A DNA stretch of 64,000 bases, taken from Sycobia sp. Sy_11. Taxonomy: Eukaryota > Arthropoda > Insecta > Hymenoptera > Epichrysomallidae. Positions 1-9,485 of this stretch are shown in pieces. The first letter of the stretch is position 1; every line of letters begins with the position of its first letter. Position numbers and translations under genes: made by a program. The DNA is taken from NCBI GenBank assembly GCA_018907035.1, contig JACCIC010000217.1, positions 840,249 to 904,248 on the forward strand, given 5' to 3'. The notes below the pieces were generated by a model. It saw only the letters and a program-made list of their open reading frames with translations, made no database searches and was not told the DNA's origin.

Positions 1-1240
1 TAAGATATCGTGTATACAATACTGTGAATTCCTGAATAATATTTTCATTTATCCTATCTAAAATTACAATGCAAACTTCTGCGTAATATTAAGTAGAGTT
101 TCTAAAAATTATTGCTTATATTTACCAGATCGACAGATAATTATTTTCTTCTATATTTCTAGATGCTTGTGTACGTAACTGTGCTGAATTCCTCTCTTCT
201 CATTTCTTTAAAATATGTTGAATTAGAATTATATTTTTATCAAATGCCGTATTGAATTGATAAATTCCCTTTTGTATTAGAAACCATAAATACGTAGAAG
301 CAAGGGGATACTCTAAATTGAATACGTGAAAGTTTTTAAAGCATAAATCTAGCGCTTATATAACACTTGAACTTAAGTAAAGCACATTATATATACTAAC
401 ATAAATTTCTTTAATAGAGGCAATAGATCCTACAATAATTATGTAGGGTTGAATGCAAATTTTTAACCGTGCTACTGCCCCTTTTACTTTCTTGCAATTC
501 ACTTCTATGTCACCAGTGGTCAAAAAATATATACAAATAAAATACCTTTACAAAATAAAAACGTTGAATATATAAATTAACATGTAATATTCCAAAAAAC
601 AATGTAATCAGCATGTTTCATTTCTAGAAAAAAATTATAAAAATAAAAATACTAACACCTATAAACTGTATCATGCTATCTTTCGCCAAACTAATAGAAG
701 GCCAGTTTTTTTGCCAGTTTTTTGCCAGTTTTGAATGTGATTATCAAATATCTATTTTTCAATCTTTGTAACATTTCGACAATTTAGTTCCACTTTTGTT
801 TACGTATAGCACACGTATGCGCTCACGGTCAGTTTGTCCGCGCCAGCGACTATACCGATTTTCTCGCGGGTCTTGAGCAAACATCCACCTTTTCTTCATT
901 ATTTCCAATGCAGTGGAGTAGGCTGTTATAAAAAATGATAGCTTGTCAAAAAATATGGAAATTGACCGTTGTATTTTAAGAAAGAAAAATCTTTATTTAC
1001 AAGACGCGTGAATCTCGTTTCGTCAATGCGTCCGTATTTTCAAGCAGTTATGTAATAAGCAATAATACGTAAATAGCAGTTACATAAGTTAATTTAAAAT
1101 TTCTAGAACTTGTAAAAATAATTTTTAAATTAAATATAAACGAAAATCTGATTTTTACACAAATTGAAAATAGTAATATGTCATTGAAGGAATTTCAAGA
1201 AACAATATAGTCGAACATTTCTTTGATTAAGTAGTATACC
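1..1240. other. AT-rich flank without a recognisable gene
   Basis: No coding region could be supported on either strand. The only local structure is a short run of three GCCAGTTTTTT-like units at 701-732 and a slightly GC-richer pocket around 815-870. It is probably decayed intergenic or transposon DNA. Confidence 0.6.
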
Positions 1241-2481
1241 ACTGTGTATAAATATGAGTAAGACTTTTTAATTCAAACTTCCCGGGTTTAACGATTCAGA
1301 CAAATGTTTTTATTTTTAAGTTGGCAGTACGGTCAGAGTTATCTGTGCCAAATTCCACGCAATTATTTTCGTTTGTCATATAGTTAAACTTGTGTTTTGT
1401 GAACAAATAAAAGATGTATAATGTCTGAAATTTTTCAACAAAAAAGTAGTATTAAATTTTGTGCGCGAAATGAAATATCGGTCGCTGAAACGTTCAGAAT
1501 GTTGCATAAGACTTTTGAGGCAGTTTCAAGAGCAAGTGTTTTTGATTGGCACAAATTGTGGAAAGAAGGTCGAGAACGCGTAAGACGAACCTCATCAAAG
1601 GTCCAAGAACATCTATTAATAGGCTACACGTTGACAAAATCAAAGAATTGTTTCTGCAAAATCATCAATTGACTACTAGAGCGCTTGCTGATATTGTTGG
1701 AATTTCAAATGGGTCAGTCAACACCATTTTGAAAGATATTTTGTGTCTGAAAAGAGTGAAATCTCGATTGGTGCCAACTACATCCAATTTTTTGGAAAAA
1801 TAGTGTCGCATGGAGGTCTGTGACACGATTGTTTCGGATTAATAGGACAAGATGGAACGCATAACTGGAAATGAGACTTGAGTCTACGCTTACGATCTGA
1901 GCAGAGACTGAAAGAATCACGCCGAAGTCACTCAAAAATGAAGGTTATGCTCACTGTTTTCTTCGAATATCGTGGCGGTGCATTATGAATTCCTTCCAAC
2001 CGGCCAAACGGTGAAGAAAGCATATTATTTGTGTTTTATGCATTGTTTACGTGAAGCTATTCGTCTGAAAAGGCCAGATTTATGGAAAGACAACTCTTGG
2101 ATTTTGCATCGCAATGCAATGATGCACCAGCCCAGACTGCATTAATTTTACGTGAACATTTCCAGAAACATTCAACCAATATCGTTCCGCAAACACCGTA
2201 CTCACCTGATTTAGTACCATGTGACCTCTAGCTGTTCAGCAAACTCAAAAGACTACTTCGGGGATACGGTTTTAATTAGATTGAAAAAATAAAATCCGAA
2301 GAAGGAACTGGTGGCCATTCTGGAATACGAGTATAAACAATGTTTTAAAAATTGGCAAAATCGTTGACGTAGTTGCATTGCATCCGGGGGGTATTATTTT
2401 GGGGAGGATGAATTAGATTTTGAAGAATAAATAAAGATTTCCAAAGTTATAAATAAAGTCTTACTTATATTTGTACACAGT
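1241..2481 (+). mobile_element. Degenerate mariner (Tc1/mariner superfamily) element 1
   Basis: Terminal inverted repeats of about 27 bp bound the element. The left end (1241-1268) starts ACTGTGTATAAATATGAGTA. The right end (2455-2481), read on the minus strand, starts ACTGTGTACAAATATAAGTA. TA dinucleotides lie close outside both ends, as expected for mariner target sites, although the exact outer base is uncertain. The length of about 1.24 kb is normal for mariner. The internal transposase is broken, so the copy cannot mobilise itself. Confidence 0.85.
1421..2415 (+). pseudogene. Mariner transposase pseudogene
   Basis: The reading frame opens at the ATG at 1421 with an N-terminal helix-turn-helix region typical of mariner transposases. 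It contains the FEWHKL-like and KEGRE-like stretches at about 1535-1575. After about 80 codons the frame is lost, and the downstream region (about 1660-1800) continues in another frame with the second HTH ending in LKRVKSRLVP. Later blocks are still readable: VHYEFLPTGQTV near 1980-2015, LWKDNSWILH near 2085-2110, and the signature YSPDLVPCDL near 2200-2230, followed by a stop. At least three frameshifts or stops are present. Catalytic activity is not expected. Confidence 0.85.
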
Positions 2482-3060
2482 AGTTTATGTGCTTTAATCC
2501 TGTGCATAAATTTCTATTATCTTTATTACTGTAAACAAAGCTTTGAAAAGATATTTATGTTACTATTATGGGAGTTTTTCCATTTGTTCGATTCGTGCAA
2601 GAAGTTATGTGACATTTTAGGTACTTTTTAAGGTATATTTATTTTCTTTGCATTCTCTTTCTGAAGATTTGACTAATTATTCCAAATGAATTCTAATTTA
2701 AAGAATATACTTAAAGAAACATAAATAATTTTCATTATGATTATGTACTTTCAGATTTAAAGTATAATATTGAAGTTCAATATTGGATTTTTTCAACTAT
2801 AAACTTTGTGGAAACGGGCCTGGCAAGTTTATAACTGCTTTTTTTTAATAACAATCAGTTATCAGCATAAACAGCAGAATAATATGCACCTAAAAACATC
2901 GATGATTCAAGATAGTTAATTCTTTATTATGAGTCTACGCGGGGGGGAAAATGATGTGAAAATAAATTCGGCTATTGGTAAATGATCTTTTTATTTGATG
3001 AGAGAGTTACGCATGTTAGTTTTCTATATTCCCAACTAATTATTACATTGTTAAATTGAA
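2482..3060. other. AT-rich interval, nothing recognised
   Basis: Low-complexity AT-rich DNA follows the mariner right end. There is no open frame of note and no terminal repeat. A run of nine G residues lies near 2941-2949. Confidence 0.5.
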
Positions 3061-3327
3061 ATATAATTATAATTGTAAAATAATTAAAATAAACAACTGT
3101 CGGCGAAGTTTAACAAAATTTTTATTAAAATAAATATCGGCAACCGTTTTGGGGGTTAAGCTATTTGCAAGATATCAAATAGAGACTCTATAAAACAGAG
3201 ACTTCACTCTTGAATATTGAAAATAGCTTAACCGCTGAAACAGCTGTTGATATTTAAATTTAATAAAAATTTTATGAAACTTCGCCAAGAGTTGTTTATT
3301 TAATTGTTTTAGAATTATAATTATACG
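3061..3327. repeat. Large imperfect inverted repeat, MITE-like
   Basis: Two arms of roughly 105 bp (3061-3165 and about 3220-3327) are imperfect reverse complements. They share blocks such as AAACAAC...GGCGAAGTTT and GGTTAAGCTATTT, and are separated by about 55 bp. The whole could fold into a long hairpin. This layout fits a palindromic miniature inverted-repeat element or a fold-back element. No TA duplication could be assigned with certainty. Confidence 0.7.
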
Positions 3328-3394
3328 TAAACATATTTCACGAAGTGTATAGCGAAAATTCTATGAATCTTATATTCCTAAATTGAAATATGTA

Positions 3395-3632
3395 TCCGTT
3401 GTTTGATTTACGGGTTCTTCTGTTTTTTGTCCAATCTGTATCTGCATTTGTTCGGTGTCTCCGAATATCAGTTTAAAATCATTAGTACCTTTCAAATAAG
3501 CTATTCTTATTGCTTTGTTTCAATCGATTGATGTGGACTGTTTATTGAACTAACTAAATAGAGTCACAGTTGAATTGATATCAGGTCTTGTATTGACATC
3601 TAAGTATGACAATGTTCCAATTAATTCTTGAC
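3395..3632 (-). pseudogene. Ty1/copia RNase H region fragment
   Basis: Read on the minus strand, the sequence contains the conserved Ty1/copia linker and RNase H entry: QELIGTLSYLDVNTRPDI at about 3630-3575, then a stop, then FNKQSTSI, a second stop, and AIRIAYLKGTNDFKLIFGD. Copia polyproteins carry the corresponding LIGSLxYL, TRPDI, YLKGT and LxF blocks in this order. Two in-frame stops and the absence of flanking pol domains show it is a small relic. Confidence 0.8.
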
Positions 3633-3639
3633 AGACTGC

Positions 3640-4595
3640 TTACTTTGACATTGATGGCTGGCTCTTTAATATTTTACATTTACTCTAAAATTGTATACAT
3701 TCATTACGTCTTCCGTACCCCTAGTCTTAAATCTTTTGAGATATACTGTTTATAACATTGTGTCTTGGCCAGTCAAAAGTAATTTTTGTAATTATTCTCA
3801 GAGCAAGTCAGATGCGAGCATTAACCATTTTTGTAATTTTTTATTATTTTTGTGTTAAATCCATAAAGGGCTTCGTATATAATAATATAAGTATCATGGT
3901 ATAACGCAACAATTTTTAGTTTATAAAAAAGTGTTTTATAGAAAATTTTTGGATATGAATTAAATAAATTCATAAATTTAAACTTTAATTTTTAACTTCA
4001 ATTAAATAAATTAAATAAATTTTATATTCTATATATTTTTGCTTTGGAACTCTAATATTATGAGCAAAATGTAAAATTAAAAAGCACTTCTACCCCACTG
4101 AACGCTACATGAGCTGTACTGAGCGGGGAGGTAGATCGCTGAGATATATACTAGACATGCACTGATTAAAAGTTTGAAACGCTGATTATTCATATCCTTT
4201 TCCTCGTTAATAATTAGTTTTAAAATAAAAATGAATAGGATATAAAAAATTTATTTTAATAAGGTTTACAACTTTTTGTTTGAAAAAGTTTTTTCAAATT
4301 AATAAATATTTTTATCGGTCTTACAGTCTTTATAATATAATGTATTAACTAAAATAATGATAGTCAGACTGTCTTTGTTTATTATCACCGCTGAAGAATC
4401 TGAAATAAAACTTTAATTACTAATAAACTTTTATTACTAAAAATAAATTAAATTAAAAATTAAAAAGAATAAAATAATATCAAATAAAATACAAATAAGA
4501 AAAATAATAAACCATATTCTATGCTAGTGAAGGATAGCCTGACTGCCCGACTGCCTTATTTTATCCTTTGGTGTCCGATGTTTCGAACCGATACG
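3640..4595. other. AT-rich interval up to the Polinton insertion
   Basis: No gene is visible. The stretch ends at the left boundary of Polinton copy A. The six bases before that boundary, GATACG (4590-4595), are the candidate left half of its target-site duplication. Confidence 0.5.
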
Positions 4596-4750
4596 AGTAG
4601 ATAGGCTATAGTCATTCTAGCACATAGGCATTCTAGCTCATCTCCCCCCATTCAAAAGTGTGTTGAGCCTCCAACTAGGTCATGCTGGGGATATAGCACA
4701 CTTTAGACGTGAGTGCACTTTAGATTGAGTAGAATGCCTATAAGTAGAGA
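4596..4750. repeat. Terminal repeat of Polinton copy A
   Basis: The first 85 bp or so align with the left end of copy B. Both share AGTAGATAGGCTAT, CATTCTAGCACAT, GGCATTCT, a run of C residues, and GTGTTGAGCC/GTGCTGAGCC. A second shared block, TTTAG...GTAGAATGCCTAT (near 4715-4742), recurs in copy B near 51133-51177. The presence of this block at opposite ends of two reversed copies identifies it as the element's terminal inverted repeat. Confidence 0.75.
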
Positions 4751-4780
4751 CGAACGTTTGTGCAGCTGAGGTGGACCCAC

Positions 4781-6215
4781 ACTAATTAGTATAATCCGTT
4801 TACGGTTGATGGTTATGAATGTCTCTCGTTATAGAAAATCTATGCCCCCCATACTGTATCATGAAACCAAGATATTTTTCTTTGTCACTCTCTCGATTTG
4901 TATCTTCGGGATTTCGGAAATGTATAATGCCGTTGTGATTGTAAAAGGGAATGACTACGGAAAACCACCATATAGACGTTCTATTTTCATAAAGTAAAAA
5001 CGGGCCGTATTAGATGCGAGCACATGTGACTCATGATATACTGACCGAGGTTAACTCATCAATTAGTATAATCCGCTTACAGTATATGGCGATGAATATC
5101 TATCGTTATAGGAAACACGTGGCCCCTATACTACATACTGAAAACGAGTTATTTTTCTTTGTCACTCTTCAAGATTTCGGCCGAGTATAACATCAGTGCG
5201 TATGGGAAAGAGAGTGACTATGGAAAATCAAGGTATAAGTCTTCTATTTTGAAAGTGGTTCACTTCTCGGAAGAAGCGCGAGAGGGGCCCCCGAGTAGAG
5301 AAGAACGCTTGTGCAACTGAGATGTCCCCATCAATTAGTACAATCCACCTACCGTATATGGCGATGAATGTCTATCGTTATAGAAAACATGGGGCCTTTA
5401 TACTGTATAATGAATGCAAGTTATTTTTCTTTACCGGTCCCACACCTTGCATCCTCTCAATTTCGGTAAGTATATAATTTCTATGCGTATGGGCCTTTCC
5501 CTTGAATGACTGTGGAAAATCTGGATATAAATTTTCTATTTTGAACGAGGGCCACTTCTCGGAAAAGCATAGGAGCGGGTTCGAGTAGAGGCGAACACTT
5601 GTGCAACTGAGATGGGCCCACATCAATTAGTATAATCCGCTTACCGTATATAGCGATGAATGACTATCGGTATAGAAAACACGTGGCCCCTATACTGCAT
5701 AATGAAATCAAGATATTTTTCTTTGTCGCTATCTTGCTTTATATCTTCAGGATTTCGTCCGAGTATAATATCGTTGCGTATAAGTAAAGGAGTGACTGGA
5801 AAATCAGGGTATAAGTTTTCTATTTTGAACAAGGTTCACTTCTCGGAAAAGCATGGGAGAGGGTCCGAGTAGAAACGAACGCTTGTGCAGCGGAAGTCGG
5901 TCGAAATCAATTATTATAATCCGCTAATCATGTATAGCGATGAATGTCTATCCTTATAGAACACACGTGCCCCCTATATTGTATAATAAAATCTAGATAT
6001 TTTTCTTCGCCAGTCCGATACCTTGAATCATCTCGTTTTCGGTCAAGTATATAAAATCGTTGTGTATGGAAAAGGGAGCGACTATAGACGATAGCATAAT
6101 GACGTTTTATTTTCAAAAAATAAAAACGAGTTGCATTGGAGGCGTACACATACATCTCTTGATATACTGACCGAGATTGACTCATCAATTAGAATAATTC
6201 TCTTACTTTTGACGT
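4781..6215. repeat. Array of about 280-bp tandem repeats in Polinton copy A
   Basis: Five complete units and the start of a sixth can be anchored on AATTAGTATAATCCGCTTA-like sequence at about 4783, 5059, 5333, 5624, 5908 and 6186, giving spacings of 273-292 bp. Each full unit has a TATA-like CCGTATAT, then ATGAATGTCTATCGTTATAG, then an AGATATTTTTCTTTGT block and a GGAAAATC..TATAAGT block. The first 17 or so codons after the ATG are similar in every unit, but the frames close at different lengths. Units end in one of two ways: GCTTGTGCAACTGAGATG or GATATACTGACCGAGGTT. A TGACGTCA palindrome (6210-6217) lies where the last partial unit stops. The role is unknown; candidates are an enhancer or origin-like region. 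Confidence 0.85.
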
Positions 6216-6425
6216 CATAGATGTGAGTGGGGAAGGGAAAGGAGGGATAATGGAGTTCCTTCACCAATGAGGAAAAGTTTCTTGTGTCAAAAAAAGTGGA
6301 AAGGATGGGCTAAGCCGCACATTCTCTACGAAATTTAGAATCTGTAGGCGGTTCTTTTTTATTTTTTTCACCAATAGGAAAGTTTCCTAGTGCATGGTAG
6401 TGGAAAGACCAGTAATAGAAAACGA

Positions 6426-6504
6426 TATAAAAGGCGAACGACAGTGAGTTTATGCATCACAGTCTACTTTCAGATTTCAAATTTGAAAAGTTTTAAATTG
6501 AAAT
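6426..6504 (+). promoter_or_regulatory. TATA-box promoter of the two-exon gene
   Basis: TATAAAA at 6426-6432 is followed by a plausible initiator in ATCACAGTC (6456-6464) and the ATG at 6505. Two CACCAATAGGAAAGTTTC-like motifs lie upstream (about 6262 and 6370), resembling the CCAAT-containing region upstream of the exonuclease-like gene in copy B. Confidence 0.55.
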
Positions 6505-7258
6505 ATGAAAGTAGCACGGAGTGCCAACGGCAACGGTAACGCCAATGCCAACAGCAATAGCAATGGCAAGTGATTTCCTGCTGTTGAAAAGGTTGCGCGA
6601 AGTCGAATTGCGCGAAGGCAAATATTATAAGTTTATGAACTTGTTCGGGGAGGAGGAAAACGAGGAGGAGGAGGAGAGGACGACCAGGTCCACCACCCTT
6701 ATTCCCATCGCCACAGCCTCTCAAGGGCTGTAACGCCGACGATCGAGAGATCTCGATCACCATCTTCACAGAAGGAGCGGAGAAAACCAGCTTCTGTTGC
6801 GGATTGGATGTCCCTATATAGGAGAGTACAGGAGATATCCGAAACAATTCAGCATACTGTAAAGTATGCAGAAATGTTTGAGACCATCGAATCAGGTAAT
6901 TTACTTAATAATATATAATTACATTATAGTATATAATGTTGATAATGCATATATAATATATAATAATACTGAAAATAAATATAATGATATTAATAATACT
7001 TTTATTTTTTCTTTTGTTACAGCAATGAAGAAACATCGTCCAACTTATCATTTGGACGTGCGATCGAGGTCCGAGAGGAAACAAAAAAGTCGGCCCAGGA
7101 GGCAGAAGATGAAAACAGCAACCACGACGATTGATTCTCATCGCAGCCCATCTGTCAAAAGCATGGGCCAGCGCAGTAGCTCCAGTATAGAGGAGATAGA
7201 CATTCAAGTAAACCTTCCGCGTATAATATCAGATGTGCGTTTGAAAAATAACATGTAA
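6505..7258 (+). pseudogene. Two-exon Polinton gene of unknown function, frame-damaged
   Basis: I do not recognise this gene. Exon 1 appears to run from the ATG at 6505 to 6895. A GT-AG intron spans 6896-7022 (GTAATT donor; pyrimidine-rich CTTTTGTTACAG acceptor). Exon 2 runs from 7023 to a TAA at 7256-7258. In frame across the junction the product is basic and serine/arginine-rich in exon 2 (for example RSRSERKQKSRPRRQK). Exon 1 begins with an Asn/Gly/Ala repeat, then a glutamate-rich stretch near 6650-6680. Exon 1 is not open in one frame: a TGA at about 6571 and a frame change near 6690 break it, so this copy is probably dead. Basic, low-complexity composition suggests a nucleic-acid-binding or nuclear protein, but that is inference. 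Confidence 0.5.
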
Positions 7259-8135
7259 ATATAAAAAAAATGTCTAAAACAAATGTCTAAAAATAATTAA
7301 ATATAATATATGTATATTAACGGAAATAAATAAGTAAAATTAAAATAAATAAGATGCCTTGTTTATTATTTATCCTTATAATTTGTCAATGAATTATTTT
7401 TATTTATTATTATTATAATATCTAACATATATATAAACTAATATTACAATATCTAATATTAATCTAGATTTCTAAAAATGTATAATATTTTCTTAAATTA
7501 TTTAAATTATTAATATATCATTTTAAATAAAGAAGTGTATGTATAAGAATACATGCATATAAAAATAAATGGTTGAATTTGACAACCGAACTGGAGAACC
7601 ATAGCAGAGGACGATGCAGCGAAAAAGAAGGTAAGTTAGTAGGTTAGCAGGTTAGGTAGGTTAGCAGGTAAGAGAGTTACAAAGAAAATGCAACCGACCG
7701 CCAACGGTGGGGGGGGGGGGGGCGTAGGCCCCCCTCAAAAAATCCCCAACGGCAAAATTCCTAGAATTTCATGAAATTCTTGGAATTTTAGGAAATTCTA
7801 GGAATTTTCAGAAAATTCTTAGAATTTCATATTTTCTAGAATTTTTTTATTTAAAAATTTCTTAAATTTCTAATTTTTTTTCATTTTAAAATTTTTTTTA
7901 AATTTTAATTTCTAATCCTTTCTTTTTAAATTTTCTGTTTAAAATTTCTTAAATTTATAATTTTTTTCATTTTAAAATTTCTTTTTAAAATTACTTTAAT
8001 TTATAATTTCTTTACTTATAGATTTTCTTTTTAAAATTTCTTAAATTTAAATTTCTTTTTTTTAAGGTAGGAATAAAATATCATACTTTTTTTATGAATA
8101 TAAATTTTATTTTTTTTTAAGATTACATTAAAATA
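7259..8135. other. Low-complexity AT-rich interval with GAA/TTC palindromes
   Basis: AATAAA signals near 7326 and 7346 could end the preceding gene. A G-run (7707-7720) is followed by CCCCCC and lies between two CCAACGG motifs (about 7698 and 7748). From 7757 to 7850 there is an alternating series of GAATTTC and GAAATTCT palindromes. From about 7850 to 8060 the sequence is a run of AAATTTCTT-like units. No coding region was found. Confidence 0.6.
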
Positions 8136-8139
8136 TATT

Positions 8140-8885
8140 TTGTTCAACCAGTTTCGTCCAGTCCGTACTTCCCACTTAAATAATTTTCTATTCATGTGCG
8201 CATTATCAATACGTTACGGATTGCACACATTGGTAATTGCCTTCTGCATGACATTTCTACAAACCACGTATCGCTGTTCACTCTGTAGCGATTGCAGCGA
8301 TGGACACTGTAGCTCCTCTACATCAGCTATATTTCTGAAGTTAGAGAAAAAAAATTATGCAAAATTATGAAAATTATGAAAATTTATGAAAATGATGAAA
8401 ATTATGAAAAAATTATGAAAATTATGAAAAAATTATGAAAATTATGAAAAAAGTATTAAAGTATGAAAAAGTATGGAAAAAGTATGAAAACTTGCATATT
8501 TGGTAGAAGGTTTGATAAACATTCCTTCTTCTCTCGACCCTTCACGTATATTTTCTGCATTCCAGCACAACAAATCTCCAATGTGCTTTGCAGACTATGA
8601 TAAGGGATGTCGCCACATTCCCAATTAATGCCATGGTAATTCCGTTCCAGCCAGTCTACTATTTTTTTCTCAGCCCATGTTAATTGATGCCGGAAATGGT
8701 GATTGAAAGAAGTACAAACTAGGAAGTGCACCTCCTTCCAAACTCAGAAAACTGGGTTCTTTTAAAATAATATTTTGCTGTTCTTTTGACTAAAATCCCT
8801 GCATGTCGCAGAAGAACACTTTATCTTCCGGACATTGTACAATATTTTTTCTAAATATTACTTCGTATTTTCGCACACTATCCAT
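8140..8885 (-). pseudogene. Exonuclease-like Polinton gene, copy A (two exons, broken)
   Basis: The ATG is at 8885 on the minus strand. Exon 1 (8885-8496) matches exon 1 of the copy B gene at 63432. It includes CPEDKVFFCDMQGF near the N terminus and KIYVKGREKKECL near its end. An intron (8495-8335) has a GCAAGT donor and a TTTTTTTCTCTAACTTCAG acceptor, and is filled with ATGAAAA-type tandem repeats. Exon 2 (8334 to about 8140) keeps the frame for about 40 codons, with cysteines, then meets a TAA near 8213. Exon 1 also carries a stop just after the DMQGF motif and another near the middle. The acidic FxxDMQGF entry and the KGxEKxxWL-like motif recall a family common in insect transposons that I believe has an RNase H-like (DEDD) nuclease fold. 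That assignment is inference. Confidence 0.65.
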
Positions 8886-9021
8886 ATTCAGATTTATATA
8901 TACTAATTTTTATAGGCAGAAGTAATTACTATGACTGAAAGATGTATGCTTATGCCTTCATTTTTATACGATGTCTCCCCTCCTCCTGAAACGACTGCTC
9001 TGCTATAGTTGGCTCATTCGT

Positions 9022-9158
9022 TTTTCCGCAGTTAGATGGATCGCATAATACTGCTCGTATACTATCTGGTAGCAACTCTCCGTGTCGCTTCCTTGTTTTT
9101 TCTTTCCAAAATCAAAGTTAGCGATAGGCAGTTTCACGTTATGCTCAGTGAAATCCAT
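9022..9158 (-). pseudogene. Packaging ATPase, N-terminal fragment (copy A)
   Basis: The minus-strand ATG at 9158 aligns with the copy B ATPase start at 54663. Homology runs through the lysine/arginine-rich N terminus to just inside the Walker A loop, then stops at the deletion joint near 9022, so no functional ATPase remains. Upstream, 9159-9254 is the same short divergent promoter that separates the ATPase and PLA2 genes in copy B. Confidence 0.8.
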
Positions 9159-9254
9159 GTTGATATGACAAAGTTTAGTTTAACATTGACTGACGTAAAT
9201 ATATAAATGTTGATTTTATATTTTCGATCATCAGTTATAATTTGACTACCAAAG

Positions 9255-9485
9255 ATGATTGAGCATAAAACTCGGAAGCATTCGAAAAAGGAAGGACGTG
9301 GATTGCTCGATAGAGTAATCAACAATTTACCTATCGAAATGCATCTTCCTGGTTATCAACACTATGGCCCCGGAACTAAATTAACAAAGCGATTAAGCAG
9401 GGGTGATCCAGGAATAAATGAACTAGATAAGGATGTAAAGAACATGACATTGTGTACTCTAATAAAAACAGTAATCGTAAAAATA
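9255..9485 (+). pseudogene. PLA2 protein, N-terminal fragment (copy A)
   Basis: About 70 codons match the copy B PLA2 protein (53769-54566) almost residue for residue. The calcium-loop motif reads HYGPGT instead of YCGPGT, and the catalytic CKEHD region reads DVKNMT after a frame change. Homology ends near 9485, where the Penelope-like fragment starts. It is a dead remnant. Confidence 0.85.

Noticed and set aside
6470..6847. 125-aa minus-strand ORF
   Set aside because: It is the antisense of exon 1 of the TATA-driven plus-strand gene, with low-complexity leucine runs mirroring Glu/Lys codons.
7632..7675. GGTTAG-rich stretch resembling the insect telomere repeat TTAGG
   Set aside because: Units are irregular (GGTTAGCA, GGTTAGGTA), few, and interrupted; there is no true 5-bp array.
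8355..8490. ATGAAAA tandem repeats as a CRISPR-like array
   Set aside because: Units are about 9-10 bp with no spacers, inside an intron of a eukaryotic mobile element; a CRISPR array is not plausible.
9134..9325. 63-aa minus-strand ORF, nearly identical to the plus-strand ORF at 54496-54687
   Set aside because: The conservation comes from the shared divergent promoter and gene starts of the two Polinton copies; the frame crosses the PLA2 and ATPase starts in antisense.
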